This document shows, piece after piece, positions 1 to 7,467 of a stretch of 64,000 nucleotides of DNA. Under the pieces are notes generated by a model. It was not told the origin of the DNA, made no database searches, and was given only the letters and a program-made list of their open reading frames with translations. Each line of letters starts with the position of its first letter. Within the stretch, counting starts at the first letter, position 1. The position numbers and the translations under genes are program-made. This DNA is from Bifidobacterium mellis (GTDB lineage Bacteria; Actinomycetota; Actinomycetes; Actinomycetales; Bifidobacteriaceae). Location of the stretch: assembly GCF_000967265.1 (NCBI RefSeq), contig NZ_KQ033885.1, positions 1,407,538-1,471,537 on the forward strand. Reading direction: 5' to 3'.

Positions 1-558
1 ATGGACGCCGCCCTCGTACTTGAGTGAAGCCCAGACACCGTCGGCAGGAGCCACCTGGCCGCGAGCGCGAATGGCAAGCTGGGCATCCTTGACACCGCCC
101 AGCTGGGTACGGTTCTCACTCATGATTTCGGTGGTCCAGCCACGTTTTTCGGCATACCGCACGTACATGCGCATCAGATCGCCGGCGAAGAGGGCCGCCT
201 CCTCGCCGCCGCTGCCGGCCTTGATCTCCATGATCGTGTCGCGGCCGTCATCGGGGTCGCGCGGGATAAGAGCGGTGCGCAGGGTCTGCTCCAGGTCCGG
301 TATCCGGTCAGTCATGGCCTTGGCCTCTTGCGCGAAGTCAGGATCCTCCCGTGCCATCTGCTCGGCCGCCTGGCTGTCTTCCAAGGCGCTCTGGTAGGCC
401 TTATAGGCTTCAACGATGGGAGCAAGCTCAGCATGTCTGCGACCCAACTTGCGGATCTGCGCCGGATCTGAAGCCGTTTCGGGTTGACTCATCTGCTTTT
501 CCAGGCGACCGTACTCCTCGACGGCAGCCACCGCCGCCGGAAACTGCTCCTCGCTCAT
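1..558 (-). CDS. prfA: Peptide chain release factor 1, N-terminal part (gene runs off the left edge)
   Basis: RF1 recognises UAA and UAG stop codons in the ribosomal A site and triggers peptide release. Only the first 186 codons are present, because the frame is still open at base 1. The product starts MSEEQFPAAV and has the charged helical N-terminal domain of class I release factors. The conserved AGSGGEEAALFA segment that opens domain 2 lies near residues 113-125. The PxT stop-codon motif and the GGQ motif fall outside the window. The start follows an AAGGG ribosome site. rpmE lies upstream in the same direction, but a strong terminator separates the two, so prfA probably has its own promoter or depends on read-through. 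Confidence 0.93.
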   Translation of the reverse strand, partial: MSEEQFPAAVAAVEEYGRLEKQMSQPETASDPAQIRKLGRRHAELAPIVEAYKAYQSALEDSQAAEQMAREDPDFAQEAKAMTDRIPDLEQTLRTALIPRDPDDGRDTIMEIKAGSGGEEAALFAGDLMRMYVRYAEKRGWTTEIMSENRTQLGGVKDAQLAIRARGQVAPADGVWASLKYEGGVH

Positions 559-597
559 CTGCACCCTTCCCGTCCGCTTATCCGCATGGTTCAAGTC

Positions 598-654
598 ATA
601 AAAAACGCCAGTCCCCACCGGGCATAGCAGAGCGACCCGGAAGGGACTGGCGTT
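598..654 (-). terminator. Intrinsic terminator downstream of rpmE
   Basis: Arms at 604-615 and 643-654 pair perfectly (AACGCCAGTCCC with its complement). On the minus strand the hairpin is followed by a run of T. It sits between the rpmE stop and the prfA start and should end rpmE transcription. Confidence 0.8.
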
Positions 655-661
655 GGAAGTG

Positions 662-874
662 CTACTTGGTCCTCTTGCCGTAACGGGCTTCGAACCGAGC
701 CACGCGACCACCGGTGTCCAGAATCTTCTGCTTGCCGGTGTAGAAGGGGTGGCAGTGCGAGCAGACATCAACCGTCATATGATCGCCGGGAGCGGTCGAA
801 CGGGTGATGAAGGTATTGCCGCACGAGCACGTGACCTCAACGGGATGATAATCGGGATGAATTCCCTGCTTCAT
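662..874 (-). CDS. rpmE: 50S ribosomal protein L31, zinc-binding type
   Basis: L31 is a small protein of the large ribosomal subunit that contributes to the bridge with the 30S head. The 70-residue product begins [16 protein letters not shown] and has the cysteine pairs CSC and CSHC of the zinc-ribbon (C+) form, so it is not the zinc-independent paralogue. The length is normal for the family. The frame is open further upstream, but this ATG has a GGAG site seven bases before it and matches the family N-terminus. It reads as a single-gene unit ended by the hairpin at 598-654. Confidence 0.95.
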   Translation of the reverse strand: MKQGIHPDYHPVEVTCSCGNTFITRSTAPGDHMTVDVCSHCHPFYTGKQKILDTGGRVARFEARYGKRTK

Positions 875-1028
875 GGTTACTCCTAGATCCAAGGGCCCCG
901 GGTCGACCGCCCCTGTGGCGGACGTGAACCGGCAACCGCGTAATAGTCTAGCGCAACCCGAAGAGATTACGGCACCCTTGCGCCACACGCCGAATCAATC
1001 AACCGAGGGCCGGTCGAGCGTCCTCTAG

Positions 1029-1853
<825 letters not shown>

Positions 1854-1880
1854 TTCTGTAGCAAGGATTCGCCCGCATAT

Positions 1881-1925
1881 GATGGGCCCACGCTGATCGG
1901 TTCAGTCCGACAGCGAGGGCCCATG
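1881..1925. terminator. Hairpin between convergent genes, probable two-way terminator
   Basis: GATGGGCCCACGCTG (1881-1895) pairs, with one internal mismatch, with CAGCGAGGGCCCATG (1911-1925). It lies between the SDR stop and the stop of the MalY-like gene. There is no good T-run on either side, so termination efficiency is uncertain. Confidence 0.5.
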
Positions 1926-1941
1926 ATCATCAAGGGATCAT

Positions 1942-3153
1942 TCAGGCGTTGAAGACGTACTTGTCCAGACGATCCATGGCCTCCTGGACACGGCTCAAAG
2001 GCAGGGCCAGGTTCATACGGATGGCGCAGGGAGCCTTGAACTGCCGCCCGTCCTGGACGGCGACGCCCACATCCCAGGCACGCTTGAGCAGCTGATCCAG
2101 GTTGAGATCGTGGTCCTTGCACCATTGCGTGCAATCAAGGAAGAGCATGTAGGTGCCCTGGGGCTTGGAAAGCTCGACTCCCCCGAAATGCTGGCGGATG
2201 TAATCGTAGGCGTAGTCCACATTCCCGGTCAGGACCTGCCGGAGTTCATCCACCCACTCCTGGCCCTGGGGCTTGTAAGCTCCGATCAGGGCATGCATGG
2301 ACAGCACGTTCATGTCGTTGTAGTGGGCCTTGGATCCCTTGGCCACAATCCTGTCGCGCAGGTACTTGTTGTAGATGATGTGGTAGGAGCCGACCAGCCC
2401 GGCCAGGTTGAAGGTCTTGCTGGGTGCATAGAAGGCAGCCGTCCTGTTGCGGGCATCCTCGCTGACCGACTGGGTGGGGATGTGCTTGTGGCCCGACAGG
2501 ATCAGATCCGACCAGATCTCGTCGGAGATGACCACGCAGTCGTTCTCCTTATATACCTCCATGGCCTTCTCGATCTCCCACTTCTCCCAGACACGGCCGC
2601 AGGGGTTGTGCGGACTGCAGAAGACCGCCACATGGATGTTGTTCTCCTTGAGCTTGCGGTCCATGTCATCGAAGTCCATCCGCCAGACGCCCTTATCGTC
2701 CTTCTTCAAGGGGCTGTGCACGATGTGGTAGCCGTTATTCTCAATGCAGGACGTGAAGCCTACATAGGTAGGGCTGTGGAGCAATACTGCATCGCCAGGT
2801 GCGGCGAAGGCCGTCAAAGTCGAGACCACCCCGCCCAGGACTCCATTCTCATAGCCGATGTCCTCGGCCGTCAGGCCCTCCACACCATTACGGGTGCGCT
2901 GCCAGTTGATGATGGCATCGTAGTACTCGTCAGTGGGATTGAAATAGCCGAAGGCCGGATGCTTGGCACGCTCGATGATGGCCTCGGGTATGGTCGGCAC
3001 CGTGGGGAAATTCATATCGGCCACCCACATGGGGATGACATCGAAGCCCTCCTTGGGAGGGTCGGGGGCAAATCCAGGCTCGGCGCCCAGGCCGTCAACC
3101 GCGATTGCGTCCTTGCCGTGCCTATCCATGATGCTGGTGAAATCGTATGTCAT
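1942..3153 (-). CDS. PLP-dependent MalY/PatB-type aminotransferase, probable cystathionine beta-lyase
   Basis: This is a fold-type I PLP enzyme of 403 residues in the MalY/PatB group. These enzymes cleave C-S bonds (cystathionine to homocysteine, pyruvate and ammonia) or act as aminotransferases. The group signature IPMWVADMNFP is near the N-terminus. CSPHNPCGRVW holds the PLP-contacting Asn, SDEIWSDL holds the PLP Asp, and SKTFNLAGL holds the Schiff-base Lys. I start at the ATG encoding MTYDF, which has a GAGAGG ribosome site and fits the family length; an in-frame start 29 codons upstream looks spurious. It is divergent from a YheO-like regulator, a plausible controller. A role in methionine/cysteine metabolism or H2S release is inferred. 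Confidence 0.88.
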   Translation of the reverse strand: MTYDFTSIMDRHGKDAIAVDGLGAEPGFAPDPPKEGFDVIPMWVADMNFPTVPTIPEAIIERAKHPAFGYFNPTDEYYDAIINWQRTRNGVEGLTAEDIGYENGVLGGVVSTLTAFAAPGDAVLLHSPTYVGFTSCIENNGYHIVHSPLKKDDKGVWRMDFDDMDRKLKENNIHVAVFCSPHNPCGRVWEKWEIEKAMEVYKENDCVVISDEIWSDLILSGHKHIPTQSVSEDARNRTAAFYAPSKTFNLAGLVGSYHIIYNKYLRDRIVAKGSKAHYNDMNVLSMHALIGAYKPQGQEWVDELRQVLTGNVDYAYDYIRQHFGGVELSKPQGTYMLFLDCTQWCKDHDLNLDQLLKRAWDVGVAVQDGRQFKAPCAIRMNLALPLSRVQEAMDRLDKYVFNA

Positions 3154-3293
3154 AGTCAACCTCTCATCCCGTGCAGATGCGCTCGCAGCGACCTTCCGCC
3201 AGTCTACAGCCGTGGGCTCCGTCCGAGTGTCTGCGTCCAATACCAGAGCAGCGATGCTACTATCTGGCTTTAGTCAGTGGATGGGGTGACAGA

Positions 3294-4049
3294 ATGAAAG
3301 CATCAAAGCCCGTTTCATCTTCTCTGCAGCTTTTCGTCCCGCTAGTGGACTTCCTGGGTAAAATCCTCGGACCCAAGACGGAAGTGGTGCTTCAGAACGT
3401 CAAGGATTTCTCGCATTCGGTGGTTGCCATCGCCAACGGCAATTTGAGCGGACGCACCATAGGCAGCCCCGCCACCGACCTGGTCCGGCACATCTGGCAA
3501 AACCACGAATACGACCAGCACAACTATCTGACCCATTACGCTGGCTACACCATTCAGGGGCATCCCGTGGTCTCCTCCACCCTGTTCGTGCGGAATTCCA
3601 GAGGCCGGGTGATCGGCTTTCTCTGCATCAATTTTGACAATTCCGCCTTTCGACAGGCCAGCCAAGAGCTCAGGCGGGCAAGCGCTTATCTGGACGCTCT
3701 GGGACTGGCCGATCCCACTGCCGAGATGAAAGACAATGAGGCCACGCCAGAAGAACCGGAGGCCGAGACCGGAACCGACCAATCGGTCCATGAAGTCCTC
3801 TCCGTCAACGCAGACGAAGTGGTTACGCATAATATCGCCAAGTTCGCCACAGAGCTTGGTATTTCTCCGGCAAGGATGAACCTGCAGGAGCGAATGCAGC
3901 TTATTACACGACTGGATGGGTCAGGGGTCTTTCTGGTCAAGGGCTCAGTGGACACGGTTGCCCGGGCTCTAGGGATCTCCTCCCCCAGCGTCTACCGCTA
4001 TTTGCATACGATACGCAATGCCGCTGTAGGCCCTGATCAGAGCACCTAG
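3294..4049 (+). CDS. YheO-like PAS / helix-turn-helix transcriptional regulator
   Basis: The 251-residue protein has a YheO-type PAS-like N-terminal domain (roughly residues 8-125, with FLGKILGPKTEVVL and RVIGFLCINFDNS). A charged linker of about 45 residues follows, then a C-terminal DNA-binding domain ending VARALGISSPSVYRYL. That last segment is a clear helix-turn-helix of the kind paired with YheO domains. The family acts as cytoplasmic ligand-responsive transcription factors; the ligand is not evident here. The start chosen is the ATG at MKASKPV; the frame is open upstream but would overlap the divergent gene. The head-to-head layout with the MalY-like gene, 140 bp apart, suggests control of that gene and of itself. 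Confidence 0.82.
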   Translation: MKASKPVSSSLQLFVPLVDFLGKILGPKTEVVLQNVKDFSHSVVAIANGNLSGRTIGSPATDLVRHIWQNHEYDQHNYLTHYAGYTIQGHPVVSSTLFVRNSRGRVIGFLCINFDNSAFRQASQELRRASAYLDALGLADPTAEMKDNEATPEEPEAETGTDQSVHEVLSVNADEVVTHNIAKFATELGISPARMNLQERMQLITRLDGSGVFLVKGSVDTVARALGISSPSVYRYLHTIRNAAVGPDQST

Positions 4050-4066
4050 GCTCGCCCTGCTCAGCT

Positions 4067-4094
4067 TTGACACACCCCCTCCAGGGTGTATGAT
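4067..4094 (+). promoter_or_regulatory. Near-consensus sigma-A-type promoter in a gene-poor stretch
   Basis: TTGACA (4067-4072) and TATGAT (4089-4094) are separated by 16 bp. It is the best promoter match I found in the window. It points into the 27-codon frame at 4173. A TATAC/GTATA inverted repeat lies just downstream, around 4103-4121, and could be an operator. Confidence 0.55.
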
Positions 4095-4172
4095 TGAAAA
4101 CAGATATACGGGGGACGTATACACGATGGACCTACAGGGGCTGAATTATTTTCAGTCTCAGAGGAGATGTAC

Positions 4173-4256
4173 ATGCGTATAGTTTCCCGGTATATGCCGA
4201 CGGCTCCGACTCAAGCTCGTCCCGTATTCTTTTCCCTGATAAATTCTCATACTTAG
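4173..4256 (+). CDS. Candidate small ORF (27 codons), unrecognised
   Basis: The frame begins MRIVSRYMPTAP and ends at TAG. Its ATG is preceded by GAGGAG with an ideal seven-base gap, and a near-consensus promoter lies about 80 bp upstream. A small CGGAA/TTCCG hairpin follows the stop near 4265-4280. No larger plus-strand gene lies downstream, so it is not an obvious leader peptide. The peptide has no membrane segment or signal sequence and I recognise no family. Expression is plausible from promoter plus ribosome site, but function is unknown and the frame may be chance. Confidence 0.35.
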   Translation: MRIVSRYMPTAPTQARPVFFSLINSHT

Positions 4257-4376
4257 CGCTTCTGCGGAAACGCTTCCGGATTATTGCGACATGCGCAGAT
4301 CTTATGGCTGTCTACGTATGCACGCTTGGGGCACCGAAAAGTGGATATACACCGAAGGTGTCCTGTGATCCGACAT

Positions 4377-4640
4377 AAAAAACGCGCCTAGCTCTTTTCC
4401 CCCGGCTTACATGTGAAGCCATACATATTGCATCGGTGAATCATGGATGCTAGAGCTAGGCGGCGAGAGGATGGCCCCGACAATAGCCGGGGCTGTCCTT
4501 CTACTAAGACTATCAAGAAAGTTCGAGGCTCAAAACCCTGACCAGCCCACTGGCAGTCATTGAAGACGTGAACCAGTGTTGCACCAAAGTTTCCCAATTG
4601 ACTTTGAGATGAGGCATCTTGGTCTCCCCGATTCAATCTA
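4377..4640 (-). ncRNA. Candidate structured non-coding RNA with intrinsic terminator
   Basis: Read on the minus strand, this stretch folds into three separated hairpins. CAAAGT/ACTTTG is at 4585-4606. A 13-bp stem with two mismatches and a GC-rich core is at 4469-4498. A perfect 11-bp stem CGCCTAGCTCT/AGAGCTAGGCG (4385-4395 with 4452-4462) is followed by six T, a good intrinsic terminator. A poor-quality 82-codon frame (4388-4636) covers the same bases but matches no protein I know. The features fit a small RNA or long leader. I could not match tmRNA, SRP RNA, RNase P or 6S RNA. The 5' end is a guess. Confidence 0.35.
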
Positions 4641-4646
4641 TCAATA

Positions 4647-4677
4647 AAGCCCCGGAACTTTCAGGGTTCCGAGGCTT
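4647..4677 (-). terminator. Hairpin downstream of the CAU tRNA
   Basis: On the minus strand AAGCCTCGGAAC and GTTCCGGGGCTT pair around a short loop directly after the tRNA 3' end, followed by a modest T/A-rich stretch. It is the likely terminator of the tRNA transcript. Confidence 0.6.
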
Positions 4678-4684
4678 GCTTGTG

Positions 4685-4758
4685 TGGGGCCTCAGGGGCT
4701 TGAACCCTGGACCGAACGATTATGAGTCGTTTGCTCTAACCGACTGAGCTAAGGCCCC
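4685..4758 (-). tRNA. tRNA with anticodon CAU (elongator Met, or Ile2)
   Basis: This is a 74-nt cloverleaf with acceptor GGGGCCT/AGGCCCC, D-arm GCTC..GAGC, anticodon stem AACGA/TCGTT, loop CTCATAA and T-arm CAGGG/CCCTG. The anticodon is CAU and the discriminator is A; CCA is not encoded. It is not an initiator tRNA, because the acceptor is paired from base 1 and the three G:C anticodon-stem pairs are missing. Elongator Met and lysidine-modified Ile2 cannot be separated safely by eye. Confidence 0.9.
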
Positions 4759-4764
4759 GCGCCG

Positions 4765-4792
4765 AACATATCGGCCAGAGTCATGGTATCAA
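4765..4792 (-). promoter_or_regulatory. Putative promoter of the CAU tRNA
   Basis: On the minus strand TTGATA and TATGTT are 16 bp apart and end six bases before the tRNA. The placement suggests a very short or absent 5' leader. Confidence 0.4.
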
Positions 4793-4828
4793 AACGACTC
4801 GTCATCAGCCAGGTCCGGGTTGTCGGAC

Positions 4829-6457
4829 CTACTTGGTGACCTGGTTGTAGATAGGCAGACCCATGTATCCGAAAGGAGCCTGGCGAACCTGCTTGCCGGC
4901 CACTGCCGAGACCTTCCTGTACCAGAGCGGCAGCACCGGAAGATCCTTGAAGAGCACGGCCTCGGCCTGGCGGTAATCCTGCATGGCTTCGTCCTGGTCG
5001 GTCTTGGAGGCGGCACGGGAAAGGATGGCATCATATTCCGCGCTCTTGTAGTCCCCATTGTTCAGTCCCTTGCCATCGGCCTGGCTGGAGGCATACCCCT
5101 GAACCAGGTAGCCTTCGGGGTGGGGATAGTCCGAGGTGATGCCCGAATTGAAAATACTGTTGACCTGACGGTTGTGAACCGCCGTATTGAATTCCTTGCC
5201 CGTCGGGAAGATATTCGGTGCCGTCTTGATGCCCAGAACCTGGGCGTACTCATGTAGAACCGCATCAACCCAGTCCTTGTCTGCCCCGTCGGCGCTGTAA
5301 GCGATGCGAAGCGTGCCCTCCCAGGGAGAGATGGCATCAGCCTGCTTCCAAAGTTTACGGGCCTGGTCCGGATCGTGGTTCAGTACCTCCCGGCCTTTGA
5401 TATCGGAGGCATGCCCCCCGATGGTCGGGGCAAGGAAATCAGTGGCAGGCGTAACCGAACCAGCGAAGACCTTGTCTGCTATTTTCGCACGATCCAGGGC
5501 ATATGACAGGGCCGCCCGGCGAAGGGCGCCTTCCTGCCCCTGGAAATGTTGCAGGCCTTGCGGGATGGTCAGGGAGCGGAAGGCCGGACCCGGCTTAATC
5601 AAAGGCTGCAGGCCCGAATCGGTGTGGAAGGTTTTCAGGCGGGAGACCGGAACCGTATCGAGCACATCCAGGTGACCGGCTTGGATATCGGCATAGGCGG
5701 CATCGAGGCTCTGGTAGTCCCTGAACTCCAGGCTTCCGTTCCGAGCCTTGCGAGGTCCCTTGTATGCAGGATCCTTCTCCAGCTTGATCCCCTGATTGGG
5801 CACCCATGATTTGAAGCGGTAGGGCCCGTTCCCGATTGGCTTCTTGCCGAAGGCCTTGATGTCCTTGTAGGCGGATGCCGGCAGCGGCAGGAAGGCCACA
5901 TCTCCCACCTTGTAGGGGAAGGAGGAATCCGGCTTGTCCATGGTCACCTCCAGGGTCAGGTCGTCAACCACCCGGAGACCAGACAGAGGAGCCTTGGGGT
6001 CGCCATGCTCATCCTGCACCTGCTCGTACCCGGCGATGGTCGAAAACGCCGAGGCCCCCAGCTGTCCATTGGCCGCATTCGCCGCGAAGGACCAGGAATC
6101 CGCATAGGTCTTGGCTGTGATCTTCTCCCCATCGCTGAAGGTGAGTCCCGGTTTGAGGACAATCGTGTACCGGCTGGCATCCTCATTGGGAGTAATCGAG
6201 TCGGCCTGAAGCATGGTCATCCCGCCCTTGGCATCGAAGGTGACCAAACCATCGAAGAGCTGGGTCACCACCTTCCAGCCTGCGGTGTCGTTGGTGCTGG
6301 AGGGAATCAGGGGAGCCGTAGGCTCGGCATTGTTGACGCTGATGGCGGCCTGTGGATCGATCCGGTCTTCTTGGGAAGCCTGGGAGGTGCCGCAGGCGCC
6401 CGCTGCCAGGACGAGCGGAAGCACCACTGCTGCGATGTAGGAACGAAGCTTGGTCAT
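4829..6457 (-). CDS. Peptide/oligopeptide ABC transporter substrate-binding lipoprotein (family 5)
   Basis: This extracellular solute-binding protein of the DppA/OppA family (542 residues) would be tethered to the outer face of the membrane. The N-terminus MTKLRSYIAAVVLPLVLAAG is a lipoprotein signal, with the lipidated Cys in the following ACG. The family 5 start of the mature domain is visible as VVTQLFDGLVTFD, and the C-terminal PLWYRKVSAVAG is typical. I chose this ATG over one 17 codons upstream because it begins the signal peptide and has AGGAAGG before it. No permease or ATPase genes flank it, so it either works with a distant transporter or with the ECF-type S component 79 bp upstream, which would be unusual. 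The ligand is unknown. Confidence 0.87.
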   Translation of the reverse strand: MTKLRSYIAAVVLPLVLAAGACGTSQASQEDRIDPQAAISVNNAEPTAPLIPSSTNDTAGWKVVTQLFDGLVTFDAKGGMTMLQADSITPNEDASRYTIVLKPGLTFSDGEKITAKTYADSWSFAANAANGQLGASAFSTIAGYEQVQDEHGDPKAPLSGLRVVDDLTLEVTMDKPDSSFPYKVGDVAFLPLPASAYKDIKAFGKKPIGNGPYRFKSWVPNQGIKLEKDPAYKGPRKARNGSLEFRDYQSLDAAYADIQAGHLDVLDTVPVSRLKTFHTDSGLQPLIKPGPAFRSLTIPQGLQHFQGQEGALRRAALSYALDRAKIADKVFAGSVTPATDFLAPTIGGHASDIKGREVLNHDPDQARKLWKQADAISPWEGTLRIAYSADGADKDWVDAVLHEYAQVLGIKTAPNIFPTGKEFNTAVHNRQVNSIFNSGITSDYPHPEGYLVQGYASSQADGKGLNNGDYKSAEYDAILSRAASKTDQDEAMQDYRQAEAVLFKDLPVLPLWYRKVSAVAGKQVRQAPFGYMGLPIYNQVTK

Positions 6458-6536
6458 GATAGGACCCTTCCTGCCCGGTACGGGCCTTGTCACGAAAGAT
6501 ATAGTCAATCAGTCGATTGGGCGAGGATGCCGATAT

Positions 6537-7163
6537 TCAGACCTGCCTAACATCCTGCCCGGATGCCAGCCGATCCAGGGCACCGGTGCTGCCGATGGCC
6601 CGGAAGAGGAACCAGCTGACCAGTCCAGCCAGAACCACTCCACTGATCAGCTCGCAGATGGTGCCGATGATCCCCCTCGGGCTGAGGAGGGAGACCCCCT
6701 GATAGTAGAAGGCTAGGAGAAAAGCGTTATAGACCAAGGCTATCAGGATACCCCCCAGAACGGTCGTTCCCAGGGTCCAGCGGCGGTAGCGGAATATTCC
6801 GAAGGCCAGTTCCGCGCAGAGGGCCTCGACGATGGCCTCCACCATAATCATCGGCACGTTATAGGCGTTGCCAGGCAGAATCTCGACCAGGACGCTGATG
6901 ATGCCGACGTAGACGGCCGCGCCTGGCTTGCGCAGTATCAGCAGGGACAGGGTACAGGGAAAGTAGAAGACCCCATGCAAAAGGGCCGCCGCCCCGGGAA
7001 GAAGGGCCGTCATCAGCGGGAATATCCACGAGGCGAGCAGGCTGGCCAACCAGTAGATCAACCCCGACACCGCGCCCAGGCCGGCGCCGACCGCAATGTC
7101 AAGCGGCCTCCAGCGCAACCGATGAGAAGCGGAAATCCGACCCTGTTGCTGTTTCACCGTCAT
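6537..7163 (-). CDS. YkoE-like ECF transporter S component (membrane protein)
   Basis: The 208-residue integral membrane protein has about five or six hydrophobic segments. It resembles YkoE, the substrate-binding membrane subunit of a thiamine-precursor (hydroxymethylpyrimidine) energy-coupling factor transporter. The N-terminal RPLDIAVGAGLGAVSGLIYW and the central GNAYNVPMIMVEAIVEAL are characteristic. Partner subunits (YkoC/YkoD) are not adjacent. The next gene downstream is a family 5 binding protein. A GGGAG ribosome site precedes the ATG. I could not find the TPP riboswitch core (CTGAGA) in the 300-bp leader, so thiamine control is not supported here. Family placement is good; the substrate is inferred. 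Confidence 0.75.
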   Translation of the reverse strand: MTVKQQQGRISASHRLRWRPLDIAVGAGLGAVSGLIYWLASLLASWIFPLMTALLPGAAALLHGVFYFPCTLSLLILRKPGAAVYVGIISVLVEILPGNAYNVPMIMVEAIVEALCAELAFGIFRYRRWTLGTTVLGGILIALVYNAFLLAFYYQGVSLLSPRGIIGTICELISGVVLAGLVSWFLFRAIGSTGALDRLASGQDVRQV

Positions 7164-7467
7164 TGATACTCCCTTACGACCGCCATAGAACAGACGGTCC
7201 GTTCCTCATGCGCACAGCGATAGGAAGGAACCCGCCCAAGCCGGCAAAGGCCCGTCCGGCGTTCCTTGACCTGCGCATGCCGGGCGGGAACGCCGACTCA
7301 AGGCTACCCCGACCAAGGCGGCAGGACCAGGGTCTGGTCATAGGTCTTGTTTATAGGCGGCCATCCGCCTTACTGACCTTGCTTATCAGCCCGGCGCATA
7401 AGTCAGAAGTTCCCACTACGATGAATGCAGTTTGCACTGTCTTTCTATGGTTCTGTGAGGTAGCTTC
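7164..7467. other. Divergent intergenic region between the YkoE-like gene and ettA
   Basis: These 304 bp contain no gene I can support. They include long GC-rich inverted repeats: AAGGAAC/GTTCCTT around 7224-7267, and AGGCGG/CCGCCT near 7355-7370. They could form structure in the leader of the YkoE-like gene. I tested by eye for TPP and cobalamin riboswitch cores and found neither. Confidence 0.4.

Noticed and set aside
2110-3273. 387-codon plus-strand frame opposite the MalY-like gene
   Set aside because: It is the antisense of a clear PLP enzyme, with no ribosome site or family motif.
4100-4400. tmRNA, suggested by GGGGCTGAAT near 4137
   Set aside because: The tRNA-like 3' end and the tag reading frame are absent.
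4388-4636. 82-codon minus-strand frame over the structured stretch
   Set aside because: Composition is not protein-like, no ribosome site, no known family, and its bases are better explained by three hairpins and a terminator.
7164-7467. TPP riboswitch in front of the YkoE-like gene
   Set aside because: The conserved CTGAGA and ACCTGA core elements are not found on the minus strand; only GC-rich inverted repeats are seen.
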